Shown here: one piece after another, positions 27,069-36,553 of the stretch
Layout of the letters: each line of letters opens with the position of its first letter
Numbering within the stretch: the first letter of the stretch is position 1
Source of the DNA: Cellulomonas sp. NS3
Lineage (GTDB): Bacteria; Actinomycetota; Actinomycetes; Actinomycetales; Cellulomonadaceae
DNA length: 64,000 bases
Assembly: GCF_024757985.1 (NCBI RefSeq)
Contig: NZ_CP103289.1
Location: forward strand, 1,736,001-1,800,000
Direction of reading: 5' to 3'
Translations under genes and position numbers: made by a program
Notes under the pieces: model-generated
Told to the model about the DNA's origin: nothing
What the model saw: the letters and a program-made list of their open reading frames with translations, nothing else
Databases searched by the model: none

Positions 27069-27746
27069 GTGACGATCCCGCCCACGTGGCCGACCGATGA
27101 CGACGCTCGACCGCCCGTGGCGTGGACCCCTGACCCGGCCGCGCTGCCCGACAGCGCGTCCGTGCCCGCGGCCTCGGTGCCGGCCCCCGCCGGGCTGCCG
27201 TACGCACCGGCGGTCCAGGAGCCCGCGGCGTCGGGCCACGCCCCGACCGGCGAGAGCCCGGCGGTCCGCGGTGGGTACGCCGCGTACCCCACGCAGGGCG
27301 GGTTCGACGGGCAGTCGGTGCAGGGCGGGTTCGACGGGCAGTCGGTGCAGGGCGGCTTCGCCGGGCAGCCGGTGCCGGGCGGGTTCGCCGGGCAGCCGGT
27401 GCCGGGCGGGTTCGGCGGGCAGCCGGTGCAGGGCGGGTTCGGCGGGTACCCCGCGCAGGGCGGGTTCGCCGGCTACCCCGCGCAGGGCGGGTACGCCGGG
27501 CACCCTGCGTACGGCGCGCCGGACGCGCGGGTCCGCGCCCGGAAGAAGGCGAGCTGGTCGCTGGTCTGGGGTGCCGTGAGCCTGCTCCTCGGCGCGGTCC
27601 TGGCCGCGGTCGCGGCGCTGTGGCTCGGGATCGAGGCGCGGCGGCTCCAGCGGGCGAACGGTGAGACGGCGACCGGGGTCGCGACCGCGGGCATCGTGAC
27701 GGGTGCGCTCGGGCTCGTCTCGCTGCGGGCGACCGGGACGCTCTGA
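27069..27746 (+). CDS. Repeat-bearing two-TM membrane protein (DUF4190-like)
   Basis: This 225-residue protein has a Pro/Ala-rich N-terminal arm, then eight 9-residue repeats of the form QGGFxGQPV (residues about 76-147), which grade into GYPA versions. The C-terminal third resembles DUF4190: SWSLVWGAVSLLLGAVLAAVAALWLGIEARR, then TGVATAGIVTGALGLVSL, two transmembrane helices. The Gly/Phe/Gln/Tyr repeats probably lie in the cytoplasm and may phase separate or bind a partner. GTG 27069 has TACCGT exactly 6 nt upstream, so it is leaderless. Confidence 0.8.
   Translation: MTIPPTWPTDDDARPPVAWTPDPAALPDSASVPAASVPAPAGLPYAPAVQEPAASGHAPTGESPAVRGGYAAYPTQGGFDGQSVQGGFDGQSVQGGFAGQPVPGGFAGQPVPGGFGGQPVQGGFGGYPAQGGFAGYPAQGGYAGHPAYGAPDARVRARKKASWSLVWGAVSLLLGAVLAAVAALWLGIEARRLQRANGETATGVATAGIVTGALGLVSLRATGTL
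27294..27509 (+). repeat. Eight 27-bp in-frame repeats
   Basis: Eight consecutive 27-bp units encode QGG-F/Y-x-G-Q/Y/H-P/S-V/A. The first two units are identical and later ones diverge progressively, as expected from unequal crossing-over or slippage. Confidence 0.92.
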
Positions 27747-27796
27747 GCACGACGTACGCGCCCGCCGCAATGAGGAGCGTCGCGGCGGGTCCGGGT

Positions 27797-29422
27797 TCAG
27801 CTGCGCGAGCGGACGTCCTCGCCGGCCGGCCGGCGGTCAGTGCGCGCGCGCTCGGCGGTCTCGGCGGCGCGGGCGATGTTGCGCTGCATCCCGCCGAACA
27901 CGACGCCGTGGAACGGGTAGACCGCACCCCAGTAGAGCTGGCCGGCGAGCCCGTGCGGGTGGAACAGCGCGCGCTGCGCGAAGACCGTGCGGTGGTCGTC
28001 GCCCTCGACCGGCTCGACCCGCAGCTCGAGCCACGCGAGGCCGGGCACCCGCATCTCGGCGCGCAGCCGCAGCAGCGCGCCCGGCTCGACCTCCTCGACG
28101 CGCCACCAGTCGACCGCGTCGTCCACGAGCAGCCGCCCCGGCCGGCGCCCACGACGCAGGCCCGGGCCGCCGACGAGCTTGTCCGCGAGCCCGCGCAGCT
28201 GCCACGCCAGGGGCCAGGAGTACCAGCCGCTCTCGCCGCCGATCGTCTCGATGACGCGCCACAGCGACTCGGGCGAGGCGTCCACCTCGACGCGCCGCTC
28301 GTCGACGTACATCGAGCCGCCCGCCCAGTCGGGGTCGCCCGGCAGCGGGTCGCTCGGCGCTCCCGTGACCGACGCCGAGGACCAGCGCGTCGTGACGTCG
28401 GCGTCCTGGATGCGCTGGAGCGCGAGGCGCACGGCCCGGTCGAAGCCGATGAGCCCGCCGGGCGGGTCGGGGACGTGCTCGGCGATGTCGTGCTCGTCGC
28501 ACACGACCTCGTGCACGAGCGACTCGACGAGCGGGCGGGCGAGGCCCGACGGCACCGGGGTGACGAGCGAGACCCACAGGCTCGACAGCCGCGGGGTGAG
28601 CACGCCCACGCCGACGATGATCCGGCGGGGGAGCCCGGCGGCCTGCGCGTAGCGCTGCATCATCTCGCGGTAGGTGAGGACGTCGGGGCCGCCGATGTCG
28701 AAGCCGCGGCTCACGTCGGGCGGCATCGCGGCGGAGCCGACCAGGTAGCGCAGCACGTCGCGGATCGCGATCGGCTGGATGCGGTTCTCGACCCAGCGCG
28801 GCACGGTCATCGCGGGGAGCCGCTCGGTCAGGTAGCGCATCATCTCGAACGACGCCGAGCCCGAGCCGAGGATCACTGCGGCGCGCAGCACGGTCGTCGG
28901 GACGCCCGACGCGAGCAGGATCTCGCCGACCTCGGTGCGCGACGCGAGGTGCGGCGACAGCTCCTCGCCCTCGGGATAGAGCCCGCCGAGGTAGACGATG
29001 CGCTCGACGCCGGCCTCGCGCGCGGCCTGCGCGAACGTCAGCGCGGTGCGCCGGTCGCGGGCCTCGAACGTCGGGCCGGTCCCGAGCGCGTGGATCAGGT
29101 AGTAGGCGATCCGCACGCCGCGCAGCGCGGCCCGGATCTCCTCGAGCTCGCCCGCGTCGGCCTGCGCGACCTCGACGTCGGCGTACCAGGACCTCCCGCG
29201 CAGCCGCTCGGGGTTGCGGGCGAGCGCACGCACGCGGTACCCCGCGGCGAGCAGCTCGGGGACGAGCCGACCGCCGACGTAGCCGGTCACGCCGGTCACG
29301 GCCACGAGAGGCGCGTCGGGCGCCGGTCGACCGTCGGCGTCCAGCCCTGGCACGAGCCCCGGGAGGGAGGGCGCGACGGGCTCGGGCAGCAGGTCGGGCG
29401 AGGGCCGGGGGTCGTCGGTCAT
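27797..29422 (-). CDS. NAD(P)-binding SDR fused to DUF2867 domain
   Basis: This 541-residue protein starts with an atypical extended SDR domain. The nucleotide motif is TGVTGYVGGRLVPELL near residue 44, then RALARNPERL, VYLGGLYPEG and TVLRAAVILGSGSASFEMMRYL. The C-terminal half (SMYVDERRVEVDASPESLW to the end) is the DUF2867/SRPBCC-like domain, with WYSWPLAWQLRGLADKLVGG. This fusion is common in actinobacteria, with unknown substrate, possibly a quinone or lipid. It starts at ATG 29422 and is convergent with the repeat protein. Confidence 0.85.
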   Translation of the reverse strand: MTDDPRPSPDLLPEPVAPSLPGLVPGLDADGRPAPDAPLVAVTGVTGYVGGRLVPELLAAGYRVRALARNPERLRGRSWYADVEVAQADAGELEEIRAALRGVRIAYYLIHALGTGPTFEARDRRTALTFAQAAREAGVERIVYLGGLYPEGEELSPHLASRTEVGEILLASGVPTTVLRAAVILGSGSASFEMMRYLTERLPAMTVPRWVENRIQPIAIRDVLRYLVGSAAMPPDVSRGFDIGGPDVLTYREMMQRYAQAAGLPRRIIVGVGVLTPRLSSLWVSLVTPVPSGLARPLVESLVHEVVCDEHDIAEHVPDPPGGLIGFDRAVRLALQRIQDADVTTRWSSASVTGAPSDPLPGDPDWAGGSMYVDERRVEVDASPESLWRVIETIGGESGWYSWPLAWQLRGLADKLVGGPGLRRGRRPGRLLVDDAVDWWRVEEVEPGALLRLRAEMRVPGLAWLELRVEPVEGDDHRTVFAQRALFHPHGLAGQLYWGAVYPFHGVVFGGMQRNIARAAETAERARTDRRPAGEDVRSRS

Positions 29423-29461
29423 GTCGCAGTCTGAGCCCGGCGGGGTCCGGTCCGCATCCGC

Positions 29462-30460
29462 TCAGGCGAGCAGCGCGAGCGTCTCCTTCTCGGCGACGAG
29501 CCGGGAGCGCGTCGGGCGGATGGTGTGCCCCCGCTCCCAGAGGTCGATCACGCGCGGGTCGATGTACGACGCGCGGCACACGGCCGGGGTGTTCCCGAGC
29601 TCTCCCGAGACGTCGCGGACCACCTCGGTGACGACCTTGCGGCGCGCGCGCTCGGACCGGGGTGGCGGGCCGGCGTCGGCCAGGGCGCGCGCGGCGAGCA
29701 CCGTCGCGTGCCACGTGCGGAAGTCCTTGGGGCTCGCGTCGGACCCGAGCCGGTCCTTGACGTAGGCGACGACGTCGGCGCTCGTGACGTCGTGCCACGT
29801 GTCGCCGTCGTCCTGCCAGGCGAGCAGGTCGCCCGCGTCGTCGCGGCGGCGCACGAGCCGGCGCAGGAGCGTCGCGACCTCGTCGTCCTCGATCACGACG
29901 TCACGGACCTGGCCGGACTTCGCGGGGTAGTGGAAGTGCACGCGTCCCTCGCCGTCGGGGGTCTCGGGGCGCAGGATCCGCACGTGCTCCTTCTGGAGCG
30001 TCGCGAGCCCGTACGAGCCGTTCTTCGCGGCGTACCCCTCCCCGCCGGCGCGGAAGTAGGCGAGGTCGAGCAGCCGGAACGCGAGGGCGAGCACCTTCTC
30101 GCGCGGCATGCCGTCGAGGTCGAGGTCCTTGCGCACCCGGCGCCGTGCCGCGGGCAGGCTGCGGGCGACCTGGAGCACCTTGTCGTGCTTGAGGCGGTCC
30201 CGGCGCAGCCGCCACTGCGCGTGGTACAGGTACTGGCGCCGCCCGGCGTCGTCCATCCCCGTCGCCTGGATGTGCGCGTTCGCGTGCGGGCTGATCCACA
30301 CGTCGCGCCACGCGGGCGGGATCGCGAGCGAGGCGATCCGGTCGAGGTCGTCCTCGTCGGTGATCCGCTCGCCGTGGGCGTCCAGGTAGAAGAAGCCCCG
30401 GCCGGCGCGGCGACGCGTCCAGCCGGGACCGTCGACACGTGCGCGGCGCAGCCTGGGCAT
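29462..30460 (-). CDS. DNA topoisomerase IB
   Basis: This 332-residue poxvirus-type type IB topoisomerase relaxes supercoils by transient 3'-phosphotyrosine cleavage. The N-terminal domain has GRGFFYLDAHGERITDEDDLDRI and IPPAWRDVWISPHANAHIQATG. Catalytic residues are the Lys in HFHYPAKSG, His in FRTWHATVLAA, and the nucleophile Tyr near residue 299 in CRASYIDPRVID. The ATG at 30460 has GAGACT exactly 6 nt upstream, so it is leaderless. An upstream in-frame extension lacks similarity. Confidence 0.93.
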   Translation of the reverse strand: MPRLRRARVDGPGWTRRRAGRGFFYLDAHGERITDEDDLDRIASLAIPPAWRDVWISPHANAHIQATGMDDAGRRQYLYHAQWRLRRDRLKHDKVLQVARSLPAARRRVRKDLDLDGMPREKVLALAFRLLDLAYFRAGGEGYAAKNGSYGLATLQKEHVRILRPETPDGEGRVHFHYPAKSGQVRDVVIEDDEVATLLRRLVRRRDDAGDLLAWQDDGDTWHDVTSADVVAYVKDRLGSDASPKDFRTWHATVLAARALADAGPPPRSERARRKVVTEVVRDVSGELGNTPAVCRASYIDPRVIDLWERGHTIRPTRSRLVAEKETLALLA

Positions 30461-30605
30461 GCCGGAAGTCTCACCCCGCGACGCGCCGACCGCGCGGCGA
30501 GCCGCCGAGCGGTGGAACGGCACCACTCGGGCGCGCCCGTCGGACGGGTGCCCGGGCTGCCGGCGAGCCGGTCGGTCCGGGACCGCGACCGTGCCGGAGA
30601 GCCCG

Positions 30606-31481
30606 TCAGTCGGGGACCCGGACCATGCCCTCCTGCGCGATCGACGCGACGTGCGTCCCGTCGCGCGTGAACACCCGGGCCGCCCCGAGGCCGCGGCCGC
30701 CCTGCGCGCTCGGCGCCGTCTGCGTGTAGAGCAGCCAGTCGTCGACGCGCACGTCCCGGTGCCACCACATCGCGTGGTCGAGGCTCGCGATCGACAGCCC
30801 GCGCGTCGCCCAGCTGTGCCCGCTCCGGCGCAGGACCGGCTCGAGCATCACCTGGTCGCACGCGAAGGCGAGCAGCGCGCGGTGCAGGAGCTGGTCGTCG
30901 GGGAGGGCCTCGCGCGAGCGGACCCACACCATCTGCTGGCCCGCCGGCTCGCCCGAGCCGCCGAGGTAGATCGCGCCCTCGACGTGCCGGACGTCGAACG
31001 CGCTCTCCTGGCTCCAGAACCGCGCGACGGGGTGGTCGATGCCGGCGAGGTGGGTGTCCGCGGAGACGACGTCCTCCGGGTCGGGGGCGTCCGGCATCGG
31101 CTCGGCGTAGTCGAGGCCGGGCTGCTCCTCCTGGAACGACGCGATCATCGACAGGATCGGGGCCCCGCCCTGGAGCGCGTGCGTGCGCCGTGCGGTGAAC
31201 GACCGCCCGTCGCGCAGCCGCTCGACCGCGAACGAGATCGGCTCGCGGACGTCGCCCGCCCGCAGGAAGTAGCCGTGCAGCGAGTGCGGCAGCCGCGTCA
31301 CCGGCACGGTGCGCCCGGCGGCGAGCAGGGCCTGCGCGAGCACCTGGCCGCCGAAGACGCGACCGCTGGGCTGGGGGAGGCTCGTGCCGGTGAAGGCGTC
31401 GGGGTCCGCGGCGTCCGGGCCCAGGTCGAGCACGTCGAGCAGGGCCCGCGTGGGGGTCACGGCGGTGGGTTCGGTCGTCAT
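30606..31481 (-). CDS. tesB: Acyl-CoA thioesterase II
   Basis: This 291-residue double-hotdog TesB enzyme hydrolyses medium- and long-chain acyl-CoA. RVFGGQVLAQALLAAGRT, LHGYFLRAGD and FTARRTHALQGG mark the first hotdog, and LSIASLDHAMWWHRDVRVDDWLLYTQ holds the catalytic Asp in the second. It starts at ATG 31481, 4 bp after the haemoglobin stop, so the two are co-transcribed. Confidence 0.93.
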   Translation of the reverse strand: MTTEPTAVTPTRALLDVLDLGPDAADPDAFTGTSLPQPSGRVFGGQVLAQALLAAGRTVPVTRLPHSLHGYFLRAGDVREPISFAVERLRDGRSFTARRTHALQGGAPILSMIASFQEEQPGLDYAEPMPDAPDPEDVVSADTHLAGIDHPVARFWSQESAFDVRHVEGAIYLGGSGEPAGQQMVWVRSREALPDDQLLHRALLAFACDQVMLEPVLRRSGHSWATRGLSIASLDHAMWWHRDVRVDDWLLYTQTAPSAQGGRGLGAARVFTRDGTHVASIAQEGMVRVPD

Positions 31482-31485
31482 GGGC

Positions 31486-31902
31486 TCAGTCCTCGAACGT
31501 GTTGAGCATCGAGTGGGCGGCGCGCTCGAGGTAGTCCCACAGCTGCGCCTCGTGCAGCGGGGCCAGCCCGAGCTCCATGACCGCCTCGCGCATGTGCGCG
31601 AGCCAGCGGTCGCGGGCGTCGGGGTTGACCTTGAACGGCGCGTGCCGCATGCGCAGGCGCGGGTGCCCGCGCTGGTCCGAGTACGTCGTCGGGCCGCCCC
31701 AGTACTGCTCGAGGAACAGCGTGAGGCGCTCGGCCGCGGGGCCGAGGTCCTCCTCGGGGTACATCGGCCGCAGCACCGGGTCGTCGGCGACTCCGCGGTA
31801 GAACGCGTCGACGAGCCGGACGAACGTGTCGTGGCCGCCGATCACGGCGTAGAACGAGTCGGCGCGGTGGGCCGGGCCGGGCTCGGGAGCGGGGGAGGTC
31901 AC
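31486..31902 (-). CDS. glbO: Truncated haemoglobin, group II (trHbO)
   Basis: This 138-residue 2/2 globin has the trHbO pattern: FYAVIGGHDTFVRLVDAFYRGV, RPMYPEEDLGPAAERLTLFLEQYWGGP, then the proximal histidine in RMRHAPFKV and the G8 tryptophan in RDRWLAHM. It binds haem and O2 and is implicated in NO or peroxide handling in actinobacteria. GTG 31902 has GAGACT 7 nt upstream, suggesting a leaderless start. It is the first gene of the pair with tesB. Confidence 0.92.
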   Translation of the reverse strand: MTSPAPEPGPAHRADSFYAVIGGHDTFVRLVDAFYRGVADDPVLRPMYPEEDLGPAAERLTLFLEQYWGGPTTYSDQRGHPRLRMRHAPFKVNPDARDRWLAHMREAVMELGLAPLHEAQLWDYLERAAHSMLNTFED

Positions 31903-32045
31903 GCGCCCCAGTCTCGCACCGCCACGCACCAACACGGCTGTCCACGCCGCGACCTGGGCGCGCCGGGCGGCACGGCCGGGACTAGGCTGGACGCCTGTGC
32001 GCCTCCACCAGCGCACGACGGCGCAGGGACGAGCTGAGGAGTTCG

Positions 32046-32276
32046 ATGAGCAAGGCAGAGCAGATCCTCGCGGCGCTGGGCGGCGACGCGAACGTCGTCG
32101 ATCTGGAGCCGTGCATCACCCGTCTGCGCGTCGAGGTGACGGACCCGCAGCTCGTCGACGAGACGGCGCTCAAGGCGACCGGCGCGTTCGGCGTGGTCCG
32201 GTCCGGTCGCGTCGTGCAGGTCATCGTCGGCCCCGAGGCCGACAACCTCGCCGCGGAGCTCGACACCCTCCGCTGA
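32046..32276 (+). CDS. Stand-alone PTS glucose-type EIIB domain
   Basis: This 76-residue protein is a complete EIIB domain of the glucose/N-acetylglucosamine family. The phosphorylated cysteine lies in VDLEPCITRLRVEV, and ALKATGAFGVVRSGRVVQVIVG follows. It passes phosphate from EIIA to sugar, but no EIIA or EIIC is in the window, so its membrane partner must be elsewhere. ATG 32046 is preceded by GAGGAG. A TAGGCT hexamer at 31983-31988 could be its -10. A strong terminator follows, so it is monocistronic. Confidence 0.93.
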   Translation: MSKAEQILAALGGDANVVDLEPCITRLRVEVTDPQLVDETALKATGAFGVVRSGRVVQVIVGPEADNLAAELDTLR

Positions 32277-32293
32277 GCGGACCCACGCGACTG

Positions 32294-32327
32294 CCCAGGG
32301 CCCGCACCGCCAGGCGCGGGCCCTGGG
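32294..32327. terminator. Convergent terminator after EIIB
   Basis: CCCAGGGCCCGC and GCGGGCCCTGGG form a perfect 12-bp stem with a 10-nt loop between EIIB and the convergent MscS gene. Confidence 0.75.
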
Positions 32328-32333
32328 ACCGCG

Positions 32334-33485
32334 TCAGCGCCCCGCGCGGCCCGGGTCGGCGGGCGGCGCCGTCGTGTCGAGCGAGTCCGACTCCCGCCGC
32401 GTGTCCGTGACCGGCGCCGGCTTGCCGCCCTCCCCGGTCGCCTCCGGGGCAGCGGCGCCCTCGTCGGGCACGCGCACCGCCGCGTCGAGCTGCGCCCGGT
32501 AGGCCTCCAGCAGGTCGCGCTGACCGCCGAGCGGGATGCCGGCCTCCTCGAGCGCGCGGCGCACCGCGGCGCGCAGGGCCCGGGCGACCTCCCACTGCAT
32601 CGCGGGCGCGGTCTTGACGGTCACCTGGAGCGTCACGGCGTCGAACGCCAGGTCCTCGATCCCGGTGACCGACGGCTCGCCCTCGAGGTACGTGCCGAGC
32701 ACCGGGTCGGCGGCGACGCGCCCGACGGCCTCCTCGAGCACGTGCCGCACCTCGTCGAGGTCCGCGAAGTAGTCGACCTTGACCTCGACGACCGCCTTGG
32801 CCCATCCCTGGGTCTTGTTGCCGACGCGGACCATCGTCCCGTTGGGGACGTACCAGAGCGTGCCCGAGCTGTCGCGGATCTTGGTCACGCGCAGCGCGAC
32901 GGCCTCGACGGTCCCGGTCGCGTGCCCCACGTCGACGACGTCGCCGACGCCGTACTGGTCCTCGAGGAGCATGAACATGCCCGAGAGGAAGTCCTTGACG
33001 AGGCTCTGGGCGCCGAAGCCCAGCGCGACGCCGACGATCCCCGCGGACGCGATGAACGGCGCGATGTTGGCGCCGAGCGCGTCGAGCACCATGAGCACCG
33101 CGAGCGTCCCGACGACGATCGTCGCGGTCGAGCGCAGGACCGAGCCGATGGTGCGCGCGCGCTGCGCCCGGCGGGCCGTGACGATCGGGCTCGCCCGCCG
33201 CAGGGCCGCTGCGACCTCGGAGTCCCCGAGCCGGCCGCGCTCGAGCAGCGGGGTGCCCTCGGCGATGTGGTTGGTGACGGTGCGGATGACCCGCCGCAGC
33301 GCGAGCAGCACCAGGCCGGCGACCGTGAGGATCACGGCGACGCGGAGGCCGGTGCTGAGCAACCACGGGAGCCCGGTCTCGAGCAGCCAGCGCATCGCGG
33401 CGTTCGCCTCGCGCACGACGTCGGCGGGCGTCGTCTCGGTGGGCTCCGGCGTGGCCCCGGCCGCCAGCAGCGTCCGGGCGCTCAC
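32334..33485 (-). CDS. MscS-family mechanosensitive channel
   Basis: This 383-residue membrane protein has hydrophobic helices near residues 40-65 and 115-140. The pore helix is APFIASAGIVGVALGFGAQSLVKDFLSGMFMLLEDQYGVGD, with the beta domain VVDVGHATGTVEAVALRVTKIRD and YVPNGTMVRVGN. It would open under membrane tension and release solutes on osmotic downshock. The tail is hydrophilic. GTG 33485 overlaps the peptidase stop by GTGA, so it is translationally coupled to it. Confidence 0.93.
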   Translation of the reverse strand: MSARTLLAAGATPEPTETTPADVVREANAAMRWLLETGLPWLLSTGLRVAVILTVAGLVLLALRRVIRTVTNHIAEGTPLLERGRLGDSEVAAALRRASPIVTARRAQRARTIGSVLRSTATIVVGTLAVLMVLDALGANIAPFIASAGIVGVALGFGAQSLVKDFLSGMFMLLEDQYGVGDVVDVGHATGTVEAVALRVTKIRDSSGTLWYVPNGTMVRVGNKTQGWAKAVVEVKVDYFADLDEVRHVLEEAVGRVAADPVLGTYLEGEPSVTGIEDLAFDAVTLQVTVKTAPAMQWEVARALRAAVRRALEEAGIPLGGQRDLLEAYRAQLDAAVRVPDEGAAAPEATGEGGKPAPVTDTRRESDSLDTTAPPADPGRAGR

Positions 33486-35737
33486 CGCTCACCGCCCGCC
33501 GCGCGCAGCCCCGTCCGGTCGGCGACGAACTGCAGCTGCTCGACCGTGAGCCCGACGGTCCGGGAGAGCGCCCGCCCGCCGTGCCCGACGCCGGTCTCGC
33601 GGCGGACCAGCACGGGTGCCGCCTCGGGGTCGGCGCTCGTGGCGGCCTGGAGCGCCGCCGCGAGCTTGCGCGCGTGCAGCGGGTCGACGCGCGAGTCGCC
33701 CTCGAACACCGTGAAGAGCGTCGCGGGGTAGGCCGTGCCGTGCGTGACGCGGTGGTACGGCGAGTACCCGAGCAGCCAGTCGAGCTCGCGCGGGTTGTCG
33801 GCGTCGCCGTACTCCTCGGTCCACGTCACGCCGAGCCCGAACCGCTGGTAGCGCACCATGTCGAGCAGCGGCGCGGAGCACACGACGGCCGCGAACAGGT
33901 CGGGCCGCTGCGTGAGCGCGGCGCCGACCAGCAGGCCGCCGTTCGAGCCGCCCCAGCACGCGAGCCGGTCGGGGGTGGTCCACCCGTCCGCGACGAGTCG
34001 CTCGCCGACCGCGTGGAAGTCGTCGAAGACGTTCTGCTTGGCCCCGCGCATGCCGCTGCGGTGCCACTCCTCGCCCTCCTCGCCGCCGCCCCGCAGGTTG
34101 GTCACGACGTAGACCCCGCCGGCCTCGACCCACGCGAGCGTCGTCGCGGAGTAGGCCGGGTCGAGCGAGATCTGGAAGCCGCCGTAGCCGTAGAGGATCG
34201 TCGGCGCCGGTGCGAGCGGGCGCCCGTCCGCGTCGAGCGCGTCGGCCCGTGCGACGACGAACGCCCGCACGGTCGTCCCGTCGGCGCTCGGGGTCGCGAG
34301 CTGCTGCACCCGCACGTCGGGCAGGTCGGCGAGGAGCCCGGGCGGTGCGGCCCACACGGACGTGGTGCGGGTCCGGGCGTCGAAGCGGTGGACCGTCGAG
34401 ACCGTCGTGTGGTCGGTGTAGGAGAACCACAGCTCCGGGCCGCCCTCGGGCCGCGTCGCGAGGCCGCCGATCGAGCCGAGCCCGGGCAGCACGAGCGTGC
34501 CGTCGTCGCCGGGGAGCCGCTCGCCCGTGCGCGGGTCGTGCAGCGTCACCTCGCTCACGGCGTGCCGGCGCCACGCGGCCACGAGCAGCTCGGGCTCGAC
34601 GACGTCCCCGGGACCGCCGCCGGCGTCGGTGAACGCCACGTCCTCGAGCACCGCCTCGGGGTCCTCGGCGAGCAGCGTGCGCCAGTGCGGGACCCCCGGC
34701 GACGTCGGGTCGGTGACCGCGACGCGGCCGCGCGGGGCGTCGAGGTCGGTGTGCAGGTAGAGCCGCCCGTCGCGCCCGACCCACGCGTGCGTCTGCGCGT
34801 CGACGCCGACGACGACCGGGACGAGCTCCGGCGCCTCGACGCCCGCGGTCAGGTCGGCGATCCACACGTCGGAGCGCGGTGCGGTGCCCGCGGACGCCGA
34901 GACGACGAGCCAGCGCCCGTCGCGCGAGACGGTGACGCCGTAGTAGCTCGTGCGGTCCAGGCCCGCGCCGAACACCTCGACGTCCTGCGCGGCGTCGGTG
35001 CCGAGCCGGTGCAGCCAGACGCGCCGGTGGTACTGCTGCTCGCCCTCGGGCAGCTCCTCGGGCGGGAGCCGGCGCACGTAGTAGAACGCCTCACCGCCCG
35101 GCAGCCACGCGACGGGCGAGTAGCGCGCGCGGTCGATCGGGCCGTCGACCAGGGCGCCGGTCGCGACGTCGAGCACGTGCAGGACGCTCTCCTCGGTGCC
35201 GCCCGAGGACACCTGGTACGCGAGCAGGTCGCCCTCCTTGCTCGGCTGCCACGCGTCGAGCGTCGTGGTTCCGGCGGGGTCGAGCGCGACGGGGTCGAGC
35301 AGCACGCGCTCGACCGTGCCGCCGTCGGGTCCCGGCTCGGCGACGACGACGACCGCGTGCTCCTGGTCGCCCGAGCGACGCGAGAAGAACCGGCGCTCGC
35401 CGCGCCACGCGGGGGTCCCGACGAAGCCCGCGCCGAGCAGCTCGCGCAGCCGCGCGGTGAGCCGGGCGGTGGACAGGGCGCCGTCCGCGGGAGCCCCGGG
35501 GGTCGGGCCGTCGCCCGCCGGGTCGCGGTGCACGAGCCGAGCACGGTAGGCGGCGTAGAGCGCGTCCTGCGCGTCCGACCACGCCTGCGTGCGCGGGTCG
35601 TGCGGGTCCTCGAGCCAGCGGTACGGGTCGGCCACCCGGCGCCCGTGCAGGTCCTCGACGAGGTCCAGCCGCTCGGCGGGCGGGTAGGGCGGCAGCGCGG
35701 TGCCGTGCGGGGTCGGGAGGGGAACGGAGGAGCTCAT
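33482..35737 (-). CDS. Prolyl oligopeptidase (S9A)
   Basis: This 751-residue cytosolic serine peptidase cuts short peptides after proline. [25 protein letters not shown] opens the family, the middle is a seven-bladed propeller, and the C-terminal hydrolase domain has the nucleophile in WGGSNGGLL (Ser near 597), ILYGYGGF and [16 protein letters not shown]. The catalytic Asp is in [14 protein letters not shown] and the His in [12 protein letters not shown] 35737 has TAGCCT about 8 nt upstream. The downstream mscS gene is coupled by a 4-bp overlap. Confidence 0.93.
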   Translation of the reverse strand: MSSSVPLPTPHGTALPPYPPAERLDLVEDLHGRRVADPYRWLEDPHDPRTQAWSDAQDALYAAYRARLVHRDPAGDGPTPGAPADGALSTARLTARLRELLGAGFVGTPAWRGERRFFSRRSGDQEHAVVVVAEPGPDGGTVERVLLDPVALDPAGTTTLDAWQPSKEGDLLAYQVSSGGTEESVLHVLDVATGALVDGPIDRARYSPVAWLPGGEAFYYVRRLPPEELPEGEQQYHRRVWLHRLGTDAAQDVEVFGAGLDRTSYYGVTVSRDGRWLVVSASAGTAPRSDVWIADLTAGVEAPELVPVVVGVDAQTHAWVGRDGRLYLHTDLDAPRGRVAVTDPTSPGVPHWRTLLAEDPEAVLEDVAFTDAGGGPGDVVEPELLVAAWRRHAVSEVTLHDPRTGERLPGDDGTLVLPGLGSIGGLATRPEGGPELWFSYTDHTTVSTVHRFDARTRTTSVWAAPPGLLADLPDVRVQQLATPSADGTTVRAFVVARADALDADGRPLAPAPTILYGYGGFQISLDPAYSATTLAWVEAGGVYVVTNLRGGGEEGEEWHRSGMRGAKQNVFDDFHAVGERLVADGWTTPDRLACWGGSNGGLLVGAALTQRPDLFAAVVCSAPLLDMVRYQRFGLGVTWTEEYGDADNPRELDWLLGYSPYHRVTHGTAYPATLFTVFEGDSRVDPLHARKLAAALQAATSADPEAAPVLVRRETGVGHGGRALSRTVGLTVEQLQFVADRTGLRAAGGER

Positions 35738-35774
35738 GGTCGGCAAGGCTACGTCGCCCGCACGGCCGCCATGC

Positions 35775-36524
35775 TCAGGGCGAGACGGGCACCGGGAGGT
35801 CGCTCGCCTCGACCGTCGGGGAGTCCGTGACGGTGAGGTCGCTGCCGATCCGCACGACGTGCCGGACGAGCGTCGAGCCGTCGACCGTCCAGGCCTCGAC
35901 GGCCCACGCCGAGCCGTCCGGCGCCGCCACCGGGGGACCGACGCGCTCGCGGAAGCCCGTGAGCACCGCATCCCGTGCGGCCGTCCCCGCCTCGTCGAGG
36001 GTCGGCAGCCAGCGGATGTCGTCGACCGAGCGGACCGGGTACGAGAGCTGCCGGAACGTGCGCGTGGTGTCGAGGAACGCCGCCGCGACCGCCTCGGCCG
36101 TCGCCTCGTCCGCGACGTCGACCCTGTCGTCCTCGAGCACCGCGGAGAACTCCTCGGGGCGCCCGGTGAGCACACGGACCTCGCCGTCGGCCGTCCACGC
36201 GACGAACAGCCGCGTCGGGTGCGCCCCGTGTCCGAGGACGTCCGCCACGCGCCACCGGTCGAGGAAGTCGAGCTCGACCTCGGTCACGTCGGTGGTGGGG
36301 TCCGCCACGAGCCTCGCCGTCGCCGCGCTGAGCGGCTCGAGGCCGCGGGCCAGGATGTCGCGCACGTCCGGCTCACCTTCGTCCGTCGTCGTCGGCGCCG
36401 AGGTGGCGCTCGCCGTGGGGTCGGGCTCCGTGCCCGGGTCGCTGCACGCCGTGAGGGTCAGGGCGCCGAGCGTGACGCCCGCGGCGAGGGACAGCAGCCG
36501 TCGCCGGGCGCGGTTCGTGGTCAT
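35775..36524 (-). CDS. Secreted lipoprotein, function unknown
   Basis: This 249-residue protein has an Arg-rich n-region and lipobox LTLTACSD (C27), followed by a Thr/Ser/Pro/Asp linker. The mature domain contains TDVTEVELDFLDRWRVADVLGHG, RLFVAWTADGEVRVLTGRPEEFSAVL and AVEAWTVDGSTLVRHVVRIGSD, an all alpha/beta pattern I do not recognise. It lies 29 bp downstream of the pilin-like metallopeptidase on the same strand and is likely co-transcribed, so it could be its surface partner or an inhibitor. That link is inference. Confidence 0.75.
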   Translation of the reverse strand: MTTNRARRRLLSLAAGVTLGALTLTACSDPGTEPDPTASATSAPTTTDEGEPDVRDILARGLEPLSAATARLVADPTTDVTEVELDFLDRWRVADVLGHGAHPTRLFVAWTADGEVRVLTGRPEEFSAVLEDDRVDVADEATAEAVAAAFLDTTRTFRQLSYPVRSVDDIRWLPTLDEAGTAARDAVLTGFRERVGPPVAAPDGSAWAVEAWTVDGSTLVRHVVRIGSDLTVTDSPTVEASDLPVPVSP

Positions 36525-36553
36525 GGGATGAAGTCTCCCCTGCTCGGTGCCCA

